DNA of 64,000 nt, taken from contig OW203762.1 in the NCBI GenBank assembly GCA_934045905.1, positions 4,030,001 to 4,094,000 on the forward strand, in the 5' to 3' direction. The position numbers and the translations under genes are program-made. Position 1 is the stretch's first letter, and the number at the start of each line of letters is the position of its first letter. This document shows, piece by piece, positions 22,859 through 37,042 of the stretch. Source of the DNA: Leuctra nigra. Lineage: Eukaryota > Arthropoda > Insecta > Plecoptera > Leuctridae. Under the pieces are notes generated by a model. That model was given only the letters and a program-made list of their open reading frames with translations, searched no databases and had not been told where the DNA came from.

Positions 22859-23166
22859 TTATTTCTTGAGCACAGCGTTTTCCTTCTTACAATCAACGAT
22901 TTCTCCGAGTAAGTGTTCAATCTTCTTAGTTAACTCACAGTTAGCTTCTAGCTGATCTCGCTAATGAATTTCCTGTTGTTGGAGCGTGGTGCTAATCTCG
23001 GTGAGACGATTTAAAACCATACTCATTGAGACCTCGTCAGCCTTGTTGGTTGTTGCACTATCCGTCTGAAGTGGTGGTTCGATATTAGAGATACTCACTA
23101 ACTCACTATCTGGGCTATTCGCATCGCCACTGCTATTGCTTCGTAGCGCCTTGGCTCTGGTACTCA
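22859..23166 (-). pseudogene. Broken coiled-coil ORF, retroelement ORF1/gag-like start
   Basis: From an ATG at 23164-23166 a frame runs for 68 codons (MSTRAKALRSNSSGDANSPD, a Ser/Asp-rich head, then a heptad-like stretch MVLNRLTEISTTLQQQE). It meets a TAG at 22961-22963 and then continues in the same frame for 33 more codons (DQLEANCELTKKIEHLLGEI, ending NAVLKK) to a TAA at 22859. A charged low-complexity N-terminus followed by a coiled coil is typical of retroelement ORF1 or gag N-termini, but no nucleic-acid-binding motif is present to prove it. No RT follows, so it is truncated. The 116-bp satellite lies immediately upstream in the same transcriptional sense. A host exon with an in-frame stop is the main alternative. 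Confidence 0.45.
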
Positions 23167-23203
23167 TCCTGCACACTATAACAAGGTGAGTCAGACACAA
23201 CCT

Positions 23204-26200
23204 CCCCTTGTCATGACAAGTGACTCGGGTAATGTGTTGAGATTGCGTATCGCATGACAACGCAGGCTCGGAAAGACGTATCAGACACTTGCTCATCGAT
23301 CAACATTACAACAAGTAAGAGCCTTGTCATGACAAGTGACTCGGGTAATGTGTTGAGATTGCGTATCGCATGACAACGCAGGCTCGGAAGGACGTATCAA
23401 ACACTGGCTCATCGATCAACATTACAACAAGTAAGTGCCTTGTCATGACAAGTGACTCGGGTAATGTGTTGAGATTGCGTATCGCATGACAACGCAGGCT
23501 CGGAAAGACGTATCAAACACTTGCTCATCGATCAACATTACAACAAGTAAGAGCCTTGTCATGACAAGTGACTCGGGTAATGTGTTGAGATTGCGTATCG
23601 CATGACAACGCAGGCTCGGAAAGACGTATCAAACACTTGCTCATCGATCAACATTACAACAAGTAAGTGCCTTGTCATGACAAGTGACTCGGGTAATGTG
23701 TTGAGATTGCGTATCGCATGACAACGCAGGCTCGGAAAGACGTATCAGACACTTGCTCATCGATCAACATTACAACAAGTAAGTGCCTTGTCATGACAAG
23801 TGACTCGGGTAATGTGTTGAGATTGCGTATCGCATGACAACGCAGGCTCGGAAAGACGTATCAGACACTTGCTCATCGATCAACATTACAACAAGTAAGT
23901 GCCTTGTCATGACAAGTGACTCGGGTAATGTGTTGAGATTGCGTATCGCATGACAACGCAGGCTTGGAAAGACGTATCAAACACTTGCTCATCGATCAAC
24001 ATTACAACAAGTAAGTGCCTTGTCATGACAAGTGACTCGGGTAATGTGTTGAGATTGCGTATCGCATGACAACGCAGGCTCGGAAAGACGTATCAAACAC
24101 TGGCTCATCGATCAACATTACAACAAGTAAGTGCCTTGTCATGACAAGTGACTCGGGTAATGTGTTGAGATTGCGTATCGCATGACAACGCAGGCTCGGA
24201 AAGACGTATCAAACACTTGCTCATCGATCAACATTACAACAAGTAAGTGCCTTGTCATGACAAGTGACTCGGGTAATGTGTTGAGATTGCGTATCGCATG
24301 ACAACGCAGGCTCGGAAAGACGTATCAAACACTTGCTCATCGATCAACATTACAACAAGTAAGTGCCTTGTCATGACAAGTGACTCGGGTAATGTGTTGA
24401 GATTGCGTATCGCATGACAACGCAGGCTCGGAAAGACGTATCAAACACTGGCTCATCGATCAACATTACAACAAGTAAGTGCCTTGTCATGACAAGTGAC
24501 TCGGGTAATGTGTTGAGATTGCGTATCGCATGACAACGCAGGCTCGGAAAGACGTATCAGACACTTGCTCATCGATCAACATTACAACAAGTAAGTGCCT
24601 TGTCATGACAAGTGACTCGGGTAATGTGTTGAGATTGCGTATCGCATGACAACGCAGGCTCGGAAAGACGTATCAAACACTGGCTCATCGATCAACATTA
24701 CAACAAGTAAGTGCCTTGTCATGACAAGTGACTCGGGTAATGTGTTGAGATTGCGTATCGCATGACAACGCAGGCTCGGAAAGACGTATCAGACACTTGC
24801 TCATCGATCAACATTACAATAAGTAAGTGCCTTGTCATGACAAGTGACTCGGGTAATGTGTTGAGATTGCGTATCGCATGACAACGCAGGCTGGGAAAGA
24901 CGTATCAAACACTTGCTCATCGATCAACATTACAACAAGTAAGTGCCTTGTCATGACAAGTGACTCGGGTAATGTGTTGAGATTGCGTATCGCATGACAA
25001 CGCAGGCTCGGAAAGACGTATCAGACACTGGCTCATCGATCAACATTACAACAAGTAAGAGCCTTGTCATGACAAGTGACTCGGGTAATGTGTTGAGATT
25101 GCGTATCGCATGACAACGCAGGCTCGGAAAGACGTATCAAACACTGGCTCATCGATCAACATTACAACAAGTAAGTGCCTTGTCATGACAAGTGACTCGG
25201 GTAATGTGTTGAGATTGCGTATCGCATGACAACGCAGGCTCGGAAAGACGTATCAAACACTTGCTCATCGATCAACATTACAACAAGTAAGTGCCTTGTC
25301 ATGACAAGTGACTCGGGTAATGTGTTGAGATTGCGTATCGCATGACAACGCAGGCTCGGAAAGACGTATCAAACACTTGCTCATCGATCAACATTACAAC
25401 AAGTAAGTGCCTTGTCATGACAAGTGACTCGGGTAATGTGTTGAGATTGCGTATCGCATGACAACGCAGGCTCGGAAAGACGTATCAGACACTTGCTCAT
25501 CGATCAACATTACAATAAGTAAGTGCCTTGTCATGACAAGTGACTCGGGTAATGTGTTGAGATTGCGTATCGCATGACAACGCAGGCTCGGAAAGACGTA
25601 TCAGACACTTGCTCATCGATCAACATTACAACAAGTAAGTGCCTTGTCATGACAAGTGACTCGGGTAATGTGTTGAGATTGCGTATCGCATGACAACGCA
25701 GGCTCGGAAAGACGTATCAGACACTTGCTCATCGATCAACATTACAACAAGTAAGTGCCTTGTCATGACAAGTGACTCGGGTAATGTGTTGAGATTGCGT
25801 ATCGCATGACAACGCAGGCTTGGAAAGACGTATCAAACACTGGCTCATCGATCAACATTACAACAAGTAAGTGCCTTGTCATGACAAGTGACTCGGGTAA
25901 TGTGTTGAGATTGCGTATCGCATGACAACGCAGGCTTGGAAAGACGTATCAAACACTGGCTCATCGATCAACATTACAACAAGTAAGTGCCTTGTCATGA
26001 CAAGTGACTCGGGTAATGTGTTGAGATTGCGTATCGCATGACAACGCAGGCTCGGAAAGACGTATCAAACACTGGCTCATCGATCAACATTACAACAAGT
26101 AAGTGCCTTGTCATGACAAGTGACTCGGGTAATGTGTTGAGATTGCGTATCGCATGACAACGCAGGCTCGGAAAGACGTATCAAACACTGGCTCATCGAT

Positions 26201-29200
26201 CAACATTACAACAAGTAAGAGCCTTGTCAAGACAAGTGACTCGGGTAATGTGTTGAGATTGCGTATCGCATGACAACGCAGGCTCGGAAAGACGTATCAG
26301 ACACTTGCTCATCGATCAACATTACAACAAGTAAGTGCCTTGTCATGACAAGTGACTCGGGTAATGTGTTGAGATTGCGTATCGCATGACAACGCAGGCT
26401 CGGAAAGACGTATCAGACACTTGCTCATCGATCAACATTACAACAAGTAAGTGCCTTGTCATGACAAGTGACTCGGGTAATGTGTTGAGATTGCGTATCG
26501 CATGACAACGCAGGCTCGGAAAGACGTATCAGACACTTGCTCATCGATCAACATTACAACAAGTAAGTGCCTTGTCATGACAAGTGACTCGGGTAATGTG
26601 TTGAGATTGCGTATCGCATGACAACGCAGGCTCGGAAAGACGTATCAAACACTGGCTCATCGATCAACATTACAACAAGTAAGTGCCTTGTCATGACAAG
26701 TGACTCGGGTAATGTGTTGAGATTGCGTATCGCATGACAACGCAGGCTCGGAAAGACGTATCAGACACTTGCTCATCGATCAACATTACAATAAGTAAGT
26801 GCCTTGTCATGACAAGTGACTCGGGTAATGTGTTGAGATTGCGTATCGCATGACAACGCAGGCTCGGAAAGACGTATCAAACACTTGCTCATCGATCAAC
26901 ATTACAACAAGTAAGTGCCTTGTCATGACAAGTGACTCGGGTAATGTGTTGAGATTGCGTATCGCATGACAACGCAGGCTCGGAAAGACGTATCAAACAC
27001 TTGCTCATCGATCAACATTACAACAAGTAAGTGCCTTGTCATGACAAGTGACTCGGGTAATGTGTTGAGATTGCGTATCGCATGACAACGCAGGCTCGGA
27101 AAGACGTATCAAACACTTGCTCATCGATCAACATTACAACAAGTAAGTGCCTTGTCATGACAAGTGACTCGGGTAATGTGTTGAGATTGCGTATCGCATG
27201 ACAACGCAGGCTCGGAAAGACGTATCAAACACTTGCTCCTCGATCAACATTACAACAAGTAAGTGCCTTGTCATGACAAGTGACTCGGGTAATGTGTTGA
27301 GATTGCGTATCGCATGACAACGCAGGCTCGGAAAGACGTATCAAACACTGGCTCATCGATCAACATTACAACAAGTAAGTGCCTTGTCATGACAAGTGAC
27401 TCGGGTAATGTGTTGAGATTGCGTATCGCATGACAACGCAGGCTCGGAAAGACGTATCAAACACTTGCTCATCGATCAACATTACAACAAGTAAGTGCCT
27501 TGTCATGACAAGTGACTCGGGTAATGTGTTGAGATTGCGTATCGCATGACAACGCAGGCTGGGAAAGACGTATCAGACACTGGCTCATCGATCAACATTA
27601 CAACAAGTAAGTGCCTTGTCATGACAAGTGACACGGGTAATGTGTTGAGATTGCGTATCGCATGACAACGCAGGCTCGGAAAGACGTATCAAACACTTGC
27701 TCATCGATCAACATTACAACAAGTAAGAGCCTTGTCATGACAAGTGACTCGGGTAATGTGTTGAGATTGCGTATCGCATGACAACGCAGGCTCGGAAAGA
27801 CGTATCAGACACTTGCTCATCGATCAACATTACAACAAGTAAGTGCCTTGTCATGACAAGTGACTCGGGTAATGTGTTGAGATTGCGTATCGCATGACAA
27901 CGCAGGCTCGGAAAGACGTATCAGACACTTGCTCATCGATCAACATTACAACAAGTAAGTGCCTTGTCATGACAAGTGACTCGGGTAATGTGTTGAGATT
28001 GCGTATCGCATGACAACGCAGGCTCGGAAAGACGTATCAAACACTGGCTCATCGATCAACATTACAACAAGTAAGTGCCTTGTCATGACAAGTGACTCGG
28101 GTAATGTGTTGAGATTGCGTATCGCATGACAACGCAGGCTCGGAAAGACGTATCAGACACTTGCTCATCGATCAACATTACAACAAGTAAGTGCCTTGTC
28201 ATGACAAGTGACTCGGGTAATGTGTTGAGATTGCGTATCGCATGACAACGCAGGCTCGGAAAGACGTATCAGACACTGGCTCATCGATCAACATTACAAC
28301 AAGTAAGTGCCTTGTCATGACAAGTGACTCGGGTAATGTGTTGAGATTGCGTATCGCATGACAACGCAGGCTCGGAAAGACGTATCAGACACTTGCTCAT
28401 CGATCAACATTACAACAAGTAAGTGCCTTGTCATGACAAGTGACTCGGGTAATGTGTTGAGATTGCGTATCGCATGACAACGCAGGCTCGGAAAGACGTA
28501 TCAAACACTTGCTCATCGATCAACATTACAACAAGTAAGTGCCTTGTCATGACAAGTGACTCGGTCACGTGTTGAGATTGCGTATCGCATGACAACGCAG
28601 GCTCGGAAAGACGTATCAAACACTTGCTCATCGATCAACATTACAACAAGTAAGAGCCTTGTCATGACAAGTGACTCGGGTAATGTGTTGAGATTGCGTA
28701 TCGCATGACAACGCAGGCTCGGAAAGACGTATCAGACACTTGCTCATCGATCAACATTACAACAAGTAAGTGCCTTGTCATGACAAGTGACTCGGGTAAT
28801 GTGTTGAGATTGCGTATCGCATGACAACGCAGGCTCGGAAAGACGTATCAAACACTTGCTCATCGATCAACATTACAACAAGTAAGTGCCTTGTCATGAC
28901 AAGTGACTCGGGTAATGTGTTGAGATTGCGTATCGCATGACAACGCAGGCTCGGAAAGACGTATCAAACACTTGCTCATCGATCAACATTACAACAAGTA
29001 AGTGCCTTGTCATGACAAGTGACTCGGGTAATGTGTTGAGATTGCGTATCGCATGACAACGCAGGCTCGGAAAGACGTATCAGACACTTGCTCATCGATC
29101 AACATTACAACAAGTAAGTGCCTTGTCATGACAAGTGACTCGGGTAATGTGTTGAGATTGCGTATCGCATGACAACGCAGGCTCGGAAAGACGTATCAAA

Positions 29201-32200
29201 CACTTGCTCATCGATCAACATTACAACAAGTAAGTGCCTTGTCATGACAAGTGACTCGGGTAATGTGTTGAGATTGCGTATCGCATGACAACGCAGGCTC
29301 GGAAAGACGTATCAAACACTTGCTCATCGATCAACATTAAAACAAGTAAGTGCCTTGTCATGACAAGTGACTCGGGTAATGTGTTGAGATTGCGTATCGC
29401 ATGACAACGCAGGCTCGGAAAGACGTATCAAACACTCGCTCATCGATCAACATTGCAACAAGTAAGTGCCTTGTCATGACAAGTGACTCGGGTAATGTGT
29501 TGAGATTGCGTATCGCATGACAACGCAGGCTCGGAAAGACGTATCAAACACTTGCTCATCGATCAACATTACAACAAGTAAATGCCTTGTCATGACAAGT
29601 GACTCGGGTAATGTGTTGAGATTGCGTATCGCATGACAACGCAGGCTCGGAAAGACGTATCAAACACTTGCTCATCGATCAACATTACAACAAGTAAGTG
29701 CCTTGTCATGACAAGTGACTCGGGTAATGTGTTGAGATTGCGTATCGCATGACAACGCAGGCTCGGAAAGACGTATCAGACACTTGCTCATCGATCAACA
29801 TTACAACAAGTAAGTGCCTTGTCATGACAAGTGACTCGGGTAATGTGTTGAGATTGCGTATCGCATGACAACGCAGGCTCGGAAAGACGTATCAAACACT
29901 TGCTCATCGATCAACATTACAACAAGTAAGTGCCTTGTCATGACAAGTGACTCGGGTAATGTGTTGAGATTGCGTATCGCATGACAACGCAGGCTCGGAA
30001 AGACGTATCAGACACTTGCTCATCGATCAACATTACAACAAGTAAGTGCCTTGTCATGACAAGTGACTCGGGTAATGTGTTGAGATTGCGTATCGCATGA
30101 CAACGCAGGCTCGGAAAGACGTATCAGACACTTGCTCATCGATCAACATTACAACAAGTAAGTGCCTTGTCATGACAAGTGACTCGGGTAATGTGTTGAG
30201 ATTGCGTATCGCATGACAACGCAGGCTCGGAAAGACGTATCAAACACTGGCTCATCGATCAACATTACAACAAGTAAGTGCCTTGTCATGACAAGTGACT
30301 CGGGTAATGTGTTGAGATTGCGTATCGCATGACAACGCAGGCTCGGAAAGACGTATCAAACACTGGCTCATCGATCAACATTACAACAAGTAAGTGCCTT
30401 GTCATGACAAGTGACTCGGGTAATGTGTTGAGATTGCGTATCGCATGACAACGCAGGCTCGGAAAGACGTATCAAACACTGGCTCATCGATCAACATTAC
30501 AACAAGTAAGTGCCTTGTCATGACAAGTGACTCGGGTAATGTGTTGAGATTGCGTATCGCATGACAACGCAGGCTCGGAAAGACGTATCAAACACTGGCT
30601 CATCGATCAACATTACAACAAGTAAGTTCCTTGTCATGACAAGTGACTCGGGTAATGTGTTGAGATTGCGTATCGCATGACAACGCAGGCTTGGAAAGAC
30701 GTATCAGACACTTGCTCATCGATCAACATTACAACAAGTAAGTGCCTTGTCATGACAAGTGACTCGGGTAATGTGTTGAGATTGCGTATCGCATGACAAC
30801 GCAGGCTCGGAAAGACGTATCAAACACTTGCTCATCGATCAACATTACAACAAGTAAGTGCCTTGTCATGACAAGTGACTCGGGTAATGTGTTGAGATTG
30901 CGTATCGCATGACAACGCAGGCTCGGAAAGACATATCAAACACTTGCTCATCGATCAACATTACAACAAGTAAGTGCCTTGTCATGACAAGTGACTCGGG
31001 TAATGTGTTGAGATTGCGTATCGCATGACAACGCAGGCTCGGAAAGACGTATCAAACACTTGCTCATCGATCAACATTACAACAAGTAAGTGCCTTGTCA
31101 TGACAAGTGACTCGGGTAATGTGTTGAGATTGCGTATCGCATGACAACGCAGGCTCGGAAAGACGTATCAAACACTGGCTCATCGATCAACATTACAACA
31201 AGTAAGTGCCTTGTCATGACAAGTGACTCGGGTAATGTGTTGAGATTGCGTATCGCATGACAACGCAGGCTCGGAAAGACGTATCAAACACTTGCTCATC
31301 GATCAACATTACAACAAGTAAGTGCCTTGTCATGACAAGTGACTCGGGTAATGTGTTGAGATTGCGTATCGCATGACAACGCAGGCTCGGAAAGACGTAT
31401 CAAACACTTGCTCATCGATCAACATTACAACAAGTAAGTGCCTTGTCATGACAAGTGACTCGGGTAATGTGTTGAGATTGCGTATCGCATGACAACGCAG
31501 GCTCGGAAAGACGTATCAAACACTGGCTCATCGATCAACATTACAACAAGTAAGAGCCTTGTCATGACAAGTGACTCGGGTAATGTGTTGAGATTGCGTA
31601 TCGCATGACAACGCAGGCTCGGAAAGACGTATCAGACACTTGCTCATCGATCAACATTACAACAAGTAAGTGCCTTGTCATGACAAGTGACTCGGGTAAT
31701 GTGTTGAGATTGCGTATCGCATGACAACGCAGGCTCGGAAAGACGTATCAAACACTGGCTCATCGATCAACATTACAACAAGTAAGTGCCTTGTCATGAC
31801 AAGTGACTCGGGTAATGTGTTGAGATTGCGTATCGCATGACAACGCAGGCTCGGAAAGACGTATCAAACACTGGCTCATCGATCAACATTACAACAAGTA
31901 AGTGCCTTGTCATGACAAGTGACTCGGGTAATGTGTTGAGATTGCGTATCGCATGACAACGCAGGCTCGGAAAGACGTATCAAACACTGGCTCATCGATC
32001 AACATTACAACAAGTAAGTGCCTTGTCATGACAAGTGACTCGGGTAATGTGTTGAGATTGCGTATCGCATGACAACGCAGGCTTGGAAAGACGTATCAAA
32101 CACTGGCTCATCGATCAACATTACAACAAGTAAGTGCCTTGTCATGACAAGTGACTCGGGTAATGTGTTGAGATTGCGTATCGCATGACAACGCAGGCTC

Positions 32201-35200
32201 GGAAAGACGTATCAAACACTTGCTCATCGATCAACATTACAACAAGTAAGTGCCTTGTCATGACAAGTGACTCGGGTAATGTGTTGAGATTGCGTATCGC
32301 ATGACAACGCAGGCTTGGAAAGACGTATCAGACACTTGCTCATCGATTAACATTACAACAAGTAAGTGCCTTGTCATGACAAGTGACTCGGGTAATGTGT
32401 TGAGATTGCGTATCGCATGACAACGCAGGCTTGGAAAGACGTATCAGACACTTGCTCATCGATTAACATTACAACAAGTAAGTGCCTTGTCATGACAAGT
32501 GACTCGGGTAATGTGTTGAGATTGCGTATCGCATGACAACGCAGGCTCGGAAAGACGTATCAGACACTTGCTCATCGATCAACATTACAACAAGTAAGTG
32601 CCTTGTCATGACAAGTGACTCGGGTAATGTGTTGAGATTGCGTATCGCATGACAACGCAGGCTCGGAAAGACGTATCAGACACTTGCTCATCGATCAACA
32701 TTACAACAAGTAAGTGCCTTGTCATGACAAGTGACTCGGGTAATGTGTTGAGATTGCGTATCGCATGACAACGCAGGCTCGGAAAGACGTATCAAACACT
32801 TGCTCATCGATCAACATTACAACAAGTAAGTGCCTTGTCATGACAAGTGACTCGGGTAATGTGTTGAGATTGCGTATCGCATGACAACGCATGCTCGGAA
32901 AGACGTATCAAACACTTGCTCATCGATCAACATTACAACAAGTAAGTGCCTTGTCATGACAAGTGACTCGGGTAATGTGTTGAGATTGCGTATCGCATGA
33001 CAACGCAGGCTCGGAAAGACGTATCAAACACTTGCTCATCGATCAACATTACAACAAGTAAGTGCCTTGTCATGACAAGTGACTCGGGTAATGTGTTGAG
33101 ATTGCGTATCGCATGACAACGCAGGCTTGGAAAGACGTATCAAACACTTGCTCATCGATCAACATTACAACAAGTAAGTGCCTTGTCATGACAAGTGACT
33201 CGGGTAATGTGTTGAGATTGCGTATCGCATGACAACGCAGGCTCGGAAAGACGTATCAAACACTTGCTCATCGATCAACATTACAACAAGTAAGTGCCTT
33301 GTCATGACAAGTGACTCGGGTAATGTGTTGAGATTGCGTATCGCATGACAACGCAGGCTCGGAAAGACGTATCAGACACTTGCTCATCGATCAACATTAC
33401 AACAAGTAAGTGCCTTGTCATGACAAGTGACTCGGGTAATGTGTTGAGATTGCGTATCGCATGACAACGCAGGCTCGGAAAGACGTATCAAACACTTGCT
33501 CATCGATCAACATTACAACAAGTAAGTGCCTTGTCATGACAAGTGACTCGGGTAATGTGTTGAGATTGCGTATCGCATGACAACGCAGGCTCGGAAAGAC
33601 GTATCAAACACTGGCTCATCGATCAACATTACAACAAGTAAGTGCCTTGTCATGACAAGTGACTCGGGTAATGTGTTGAGATTGCGTATCGCATGACAAC
33701 GCAGGCTCGGAAAGACGTATCAAACACTTGCTCATCGATCAACATTACAACAAGTAAGTGCCTTGTCATGACAAGTGACTCGGGTAATGTGTTGAGATTG
33801 CGTATCGCATGACAACGCAGGCTCGGAAAGACGTATCAGACACTTGCTCATCGATCAACATTACAACAAGTAAGTGCCTTGTCATGACAAGTGACTCGGG
33901 TAATGTGTTGAGATTGCGTATCGCATGACAACGCAGGCTCGGAAAGACGTATCAGACACTTGCTCATCGATCAACATTACAACAAGTAAGTGCCTTGTCA
34001 TGACAAGTGACTCGGGTAATGTGTTGAGATTGCGTATCGCATGACAACGCAGGCTCGGAAAGACGTATCAAACACTGGCTCATCGATCAACATTACAACA
34101 AGTAAGTGCCTTGTCATGACCAGTGACTCGGGTAATGTGTTGAGATTGCGTATCGCATGACAACGCAGGCTCGGAAAGACGTATCAAACACTGGCTCATC
34201 GATCAACATTACAACAAGTAAGTGCCTTGTCATGACAAGTGACTCGGGTAATGTGTTGAGATTGCGTATCGCATGACAACGCAGGCTCGGAAAGACGTAT
34301 CAAACACTGGCTCATAGATCAACATTACAACAAGTAAGTGCCTTGTCATGACAAGTGACTCGGGTAATGTGTTGAGATTGCGTATCGCATGACAACGCAG
34401 GCTCGGAAAGACGTATCAAACACTGGCTCATCGATCAACATTACAACAAGTAAGTGCCTTGTCATGACAAGTGACTCGGGTAATGTGTTGAGATTGCGTA
34501 TCGCATGACAACGCAGGCTCGGAAAGACGTATCAAACACTGGCTCATCGATCAACATTACAACAAGTAAGTTCCTTGTCATGACAAGTGACTCGGGTAAT
34601 GTGTTGAGATTGCGTATCGCATGACAACGCAGGCTTGGAAAGACGTATCAGACACTTGCTCATCGATCAACATTACAACAAGTAAGTGCCTTGTCATGAC
34701 AAGTGACTCGGGTAATGTGTTGAGATTGCGTATCGCATGACAACGCAGGCTCGGAAAGACGTATCAAACACTTGCTCATCGATCAACATTACAACAAGTA
34801 AGTGCCTTGTCATGACAAGTGACTCGGGTAATGTGTTGAGATTGCGTATCGCATGACAACGCAGGCTCGGAAAGACGTATCAAACACTGGCTCATCGATC
34901 AACATTACAACAAGTAAGTGCCTTGTCATGACAAGTGACTCGGGTAATGTGTTGAGATTGCGTATCGCATGACAACGCAGGCTCGGAAAGACGTATCAAA
35001 CACTTGCTCATCGATCAACATTACAACAAGTAAGTGCCTTGTCATGACAAGTGACTCGGGTAATGTGTTGAGATTGCGTATCGCATGACAACGCAGGCTC
35101 GGAAAGACGTATCAAACACTTGCTCATCGATCAACATTACAACAAGTAAGTGCCTTGTCATGACAAGTGACTCGGGTAATGTGTTGAGATTGCGTATCGC

Positions 35201-35796
35201 ATGACAACGCAGGCTCGGAAAGACGTATCAGACACTTGCTCATCGATCAACATTACAACAAGTAAGTGCCTTGTCATGACAAGTGACTCGGGTAATGTGT
35301 TGAGATTGCGTATCGCATGACAACGCAGGCTCGGAAAGACGTATCAAACACTGGCTCATCGATCAACATTACAACAAGTAAGTGCCTTGTCATGACAAGT
35401 GACTCGGGTAATGTGTTGAGATTGCGTATCGCATGACAACGCAGGCTCGGAAAGACGTATCAAACACTGGCTCATCGATCAACATTACAACAAGTAAGTG
35501 CCTTGTCATGACAAGTGACTCGGGTAATGTGTTGAGATTGCGTATCGCATGACAACGCAGGCTCGGAAAGACGTATCAAACACTGGCTCATCGATCAACA
35601 TTACAACAAGTAAGTGCCTTGTCATGACAAGTGACTCGGGTAATGTGTTGAGATTGCGTATCGCATGACAACGCAGGCTCGGAAAGACGTATCAAACACT
35701 GGCTCATCGATCAACATTACAACAAGTAAGTGCCTTGTCATGACAAGTGACTCAGGTAATGTGTTGAGATTGCGTATCGCATGACAACGCAGGCTT
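23204..35796 (+). repeat. 116-bp satellite array, about 109 monomers
   Basis: Monomers repeat every 116 bp. The first TTGTCATGACAAG is at 23208 and the last at 35735, a span equal to 108 periods minus one base; the missing base is in the variant at about 28563. Each unit holds the perfect 14-bp palindrome CTTGTCATGACAAG, then GACTCGGGTAATGTG, GCGTATCGCATGACAACGC, AAAGACGTATCA, CTCATCGATCAACATTAC and ACAAGTAAGTGC. Monomers are nearly identical. Recurrent two-state sites (CAGAC/CAAAC, CTTGC/CTGGC, CTCGG/CTTGG, AAGTG/AAGAG) make up most of the variation. The last unit is cut at 35796. Short minus-strand frames such as MSKCLIRLSEPALSC recur per monomer but stop within one or two units. Confidence 0.97.
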
Positions 35797-36216
35797 GGCG
35801 CATTGAATTTGCACCGACCATGTAGATTTCTTCTATCTTCTTCCTACTTTCTGTCTTTCTTCGGCTCCTTTATCGTCATCTTCTTTCTTATGTTGCCTTC
35901 TTCTTGACACAATGCGCCTAGCTTTATTTTTAATTTTTTTAATTTCGTTTTTAAATTTTTTTTAGTCGTTTTTATTTTTTATATTTGTTAAAGTTTACAA
36001 TGATGGTTCACTTAGATTGTATTCTTCAAATTTGGACACAACGTTAGGTTTATATAGTGTTTTGCTTGGCGGCAGTAACTGGGCGAAATGATTTCACGAA
36101 TTTTAAGTGCGAAAATGTTTAAACAATATATTATTGCTTGGCCCTTCTTTTAGATCTCAATTGTTTTAAATGGGAAGGTGCTTGGCAGTTTTTTTTACAA
36201 GTTTTTGTTTTTGGTT
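35797..36216 (+). repeat. Dispersed repeat family Y, copy 1
   Basis: Closely similar to 51186-51605 in the same orientation. Shared stretches include GCATTGAATTTGCACCGACC, CTTCGGCTCCTTTATCGTCA and GGCGGCAGTAACTGGGCGAA. It abuts the truncated last satellite monomer. GGCGCATTG at its start can pair with CAATGCGCC near 35911. No coding frame was found, and the class is unknown. Confidence 0.8.
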
Positions 36217-36835
36217 CATTTTGATACCTTTATTTGTATCATATGTAGCACCCCAAAATGTTTTCTAATATTAAGGGGATACCATTATGGATGATAAATG
36301 AGAATTAAAAAAAATGGTTCCTCTGCAAACTCTCGTAAATTAAAAAAGAGTTAATAAAAAACTTTTTTTTTTTTTCGGAGATATGTAGCACTCAAACAAG
36401 TATTTAAAAGTAAGGAGGACACTATTTCGATTGATTCATGAGAGTAAGAAAAAATGGTTCCTTTGCAAACTCTCAGAATCCTCAAATGTGAAAGCTAGCA
36501 CCAAGAACAATTATTTTGATAACTTTATTTGTATCATATGTAGCACCCCAAAATGTTTTCTCATATTAAAGGGATACCATTATGGATGATGAATGAGAAT
36601 TAAAAAATATGGTTCCGTTGCAAACTCTTGGAAATTAAAAAAGAGTAAACAAAAACTCAAAAAATGTTTTTTTAATTTTTTTGGAAAGATGTAGCACCTA
36701 AACAAGTATTTAAAAGTAAAAGGGATACTATTACGGATAATTCCTGAGAGTTAGAAAAAATGGTTCCTCTGCAAACTCTCTTAAAGTAAAAAAGAGTTTG
36801 AAAAAACTAAATACTATTTTTTTTAATTTTTTTGG
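36217..36835 (+). repeat. Two higher-order units of about 300 bp, four subunits
   Basis: TTTGTATCATATGTAGCACC occurs near 36232 and 36527. Related subunits begin TGTAGCACTCAAACAAG near 36385 and TGTAGCACCTAAACAAG near 36689. Each subunit ends in TGGTTCCTCTGCAAACTCTC or a close variant. It is a small tandem array, non-coding. Confidence 0.8.
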
Positions 36836-36839
36836 GAAA

Positions 36840-37042
36840 GAATTTTTTTTCCAACAATATCTCAAATTCTACAAAGTTTCAGCCAACTAATATCTTCTGA
36901 TTGAAGTAATTATTGTAATTTTAAAAGTTAAATAAAGTTGCAAAGGAAATCGTATTGTGTCGTATCGTGTATCGTGTTAGGCTGGGAATGTTGCACATTT
37001 CTGTGCTCGCTCATCAACGCGTTGCTCTGAGTATTTTCCTAT
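36840..37042 (+). mobile_element. Helitron-like 3' end fragment
   Basis: Contains AAAGTTTCAGCCAACTAA and then TGTGCTCGCTCATCAACGCG, closing with a degenerate hairpin and TTTTCCTAT. These match the 3' ends of the Helitron-like copies at 13604, 43252 and 48511, except that the terminal CTAG is CTAT here. Confidence 0.5.

Noticed and set aside
23204..35796. CRISPR-like array
   Set aside because: The units are contiguous 116-bp monomers with no unique spacers, and the genome is eukaryotic. It is a satellite.
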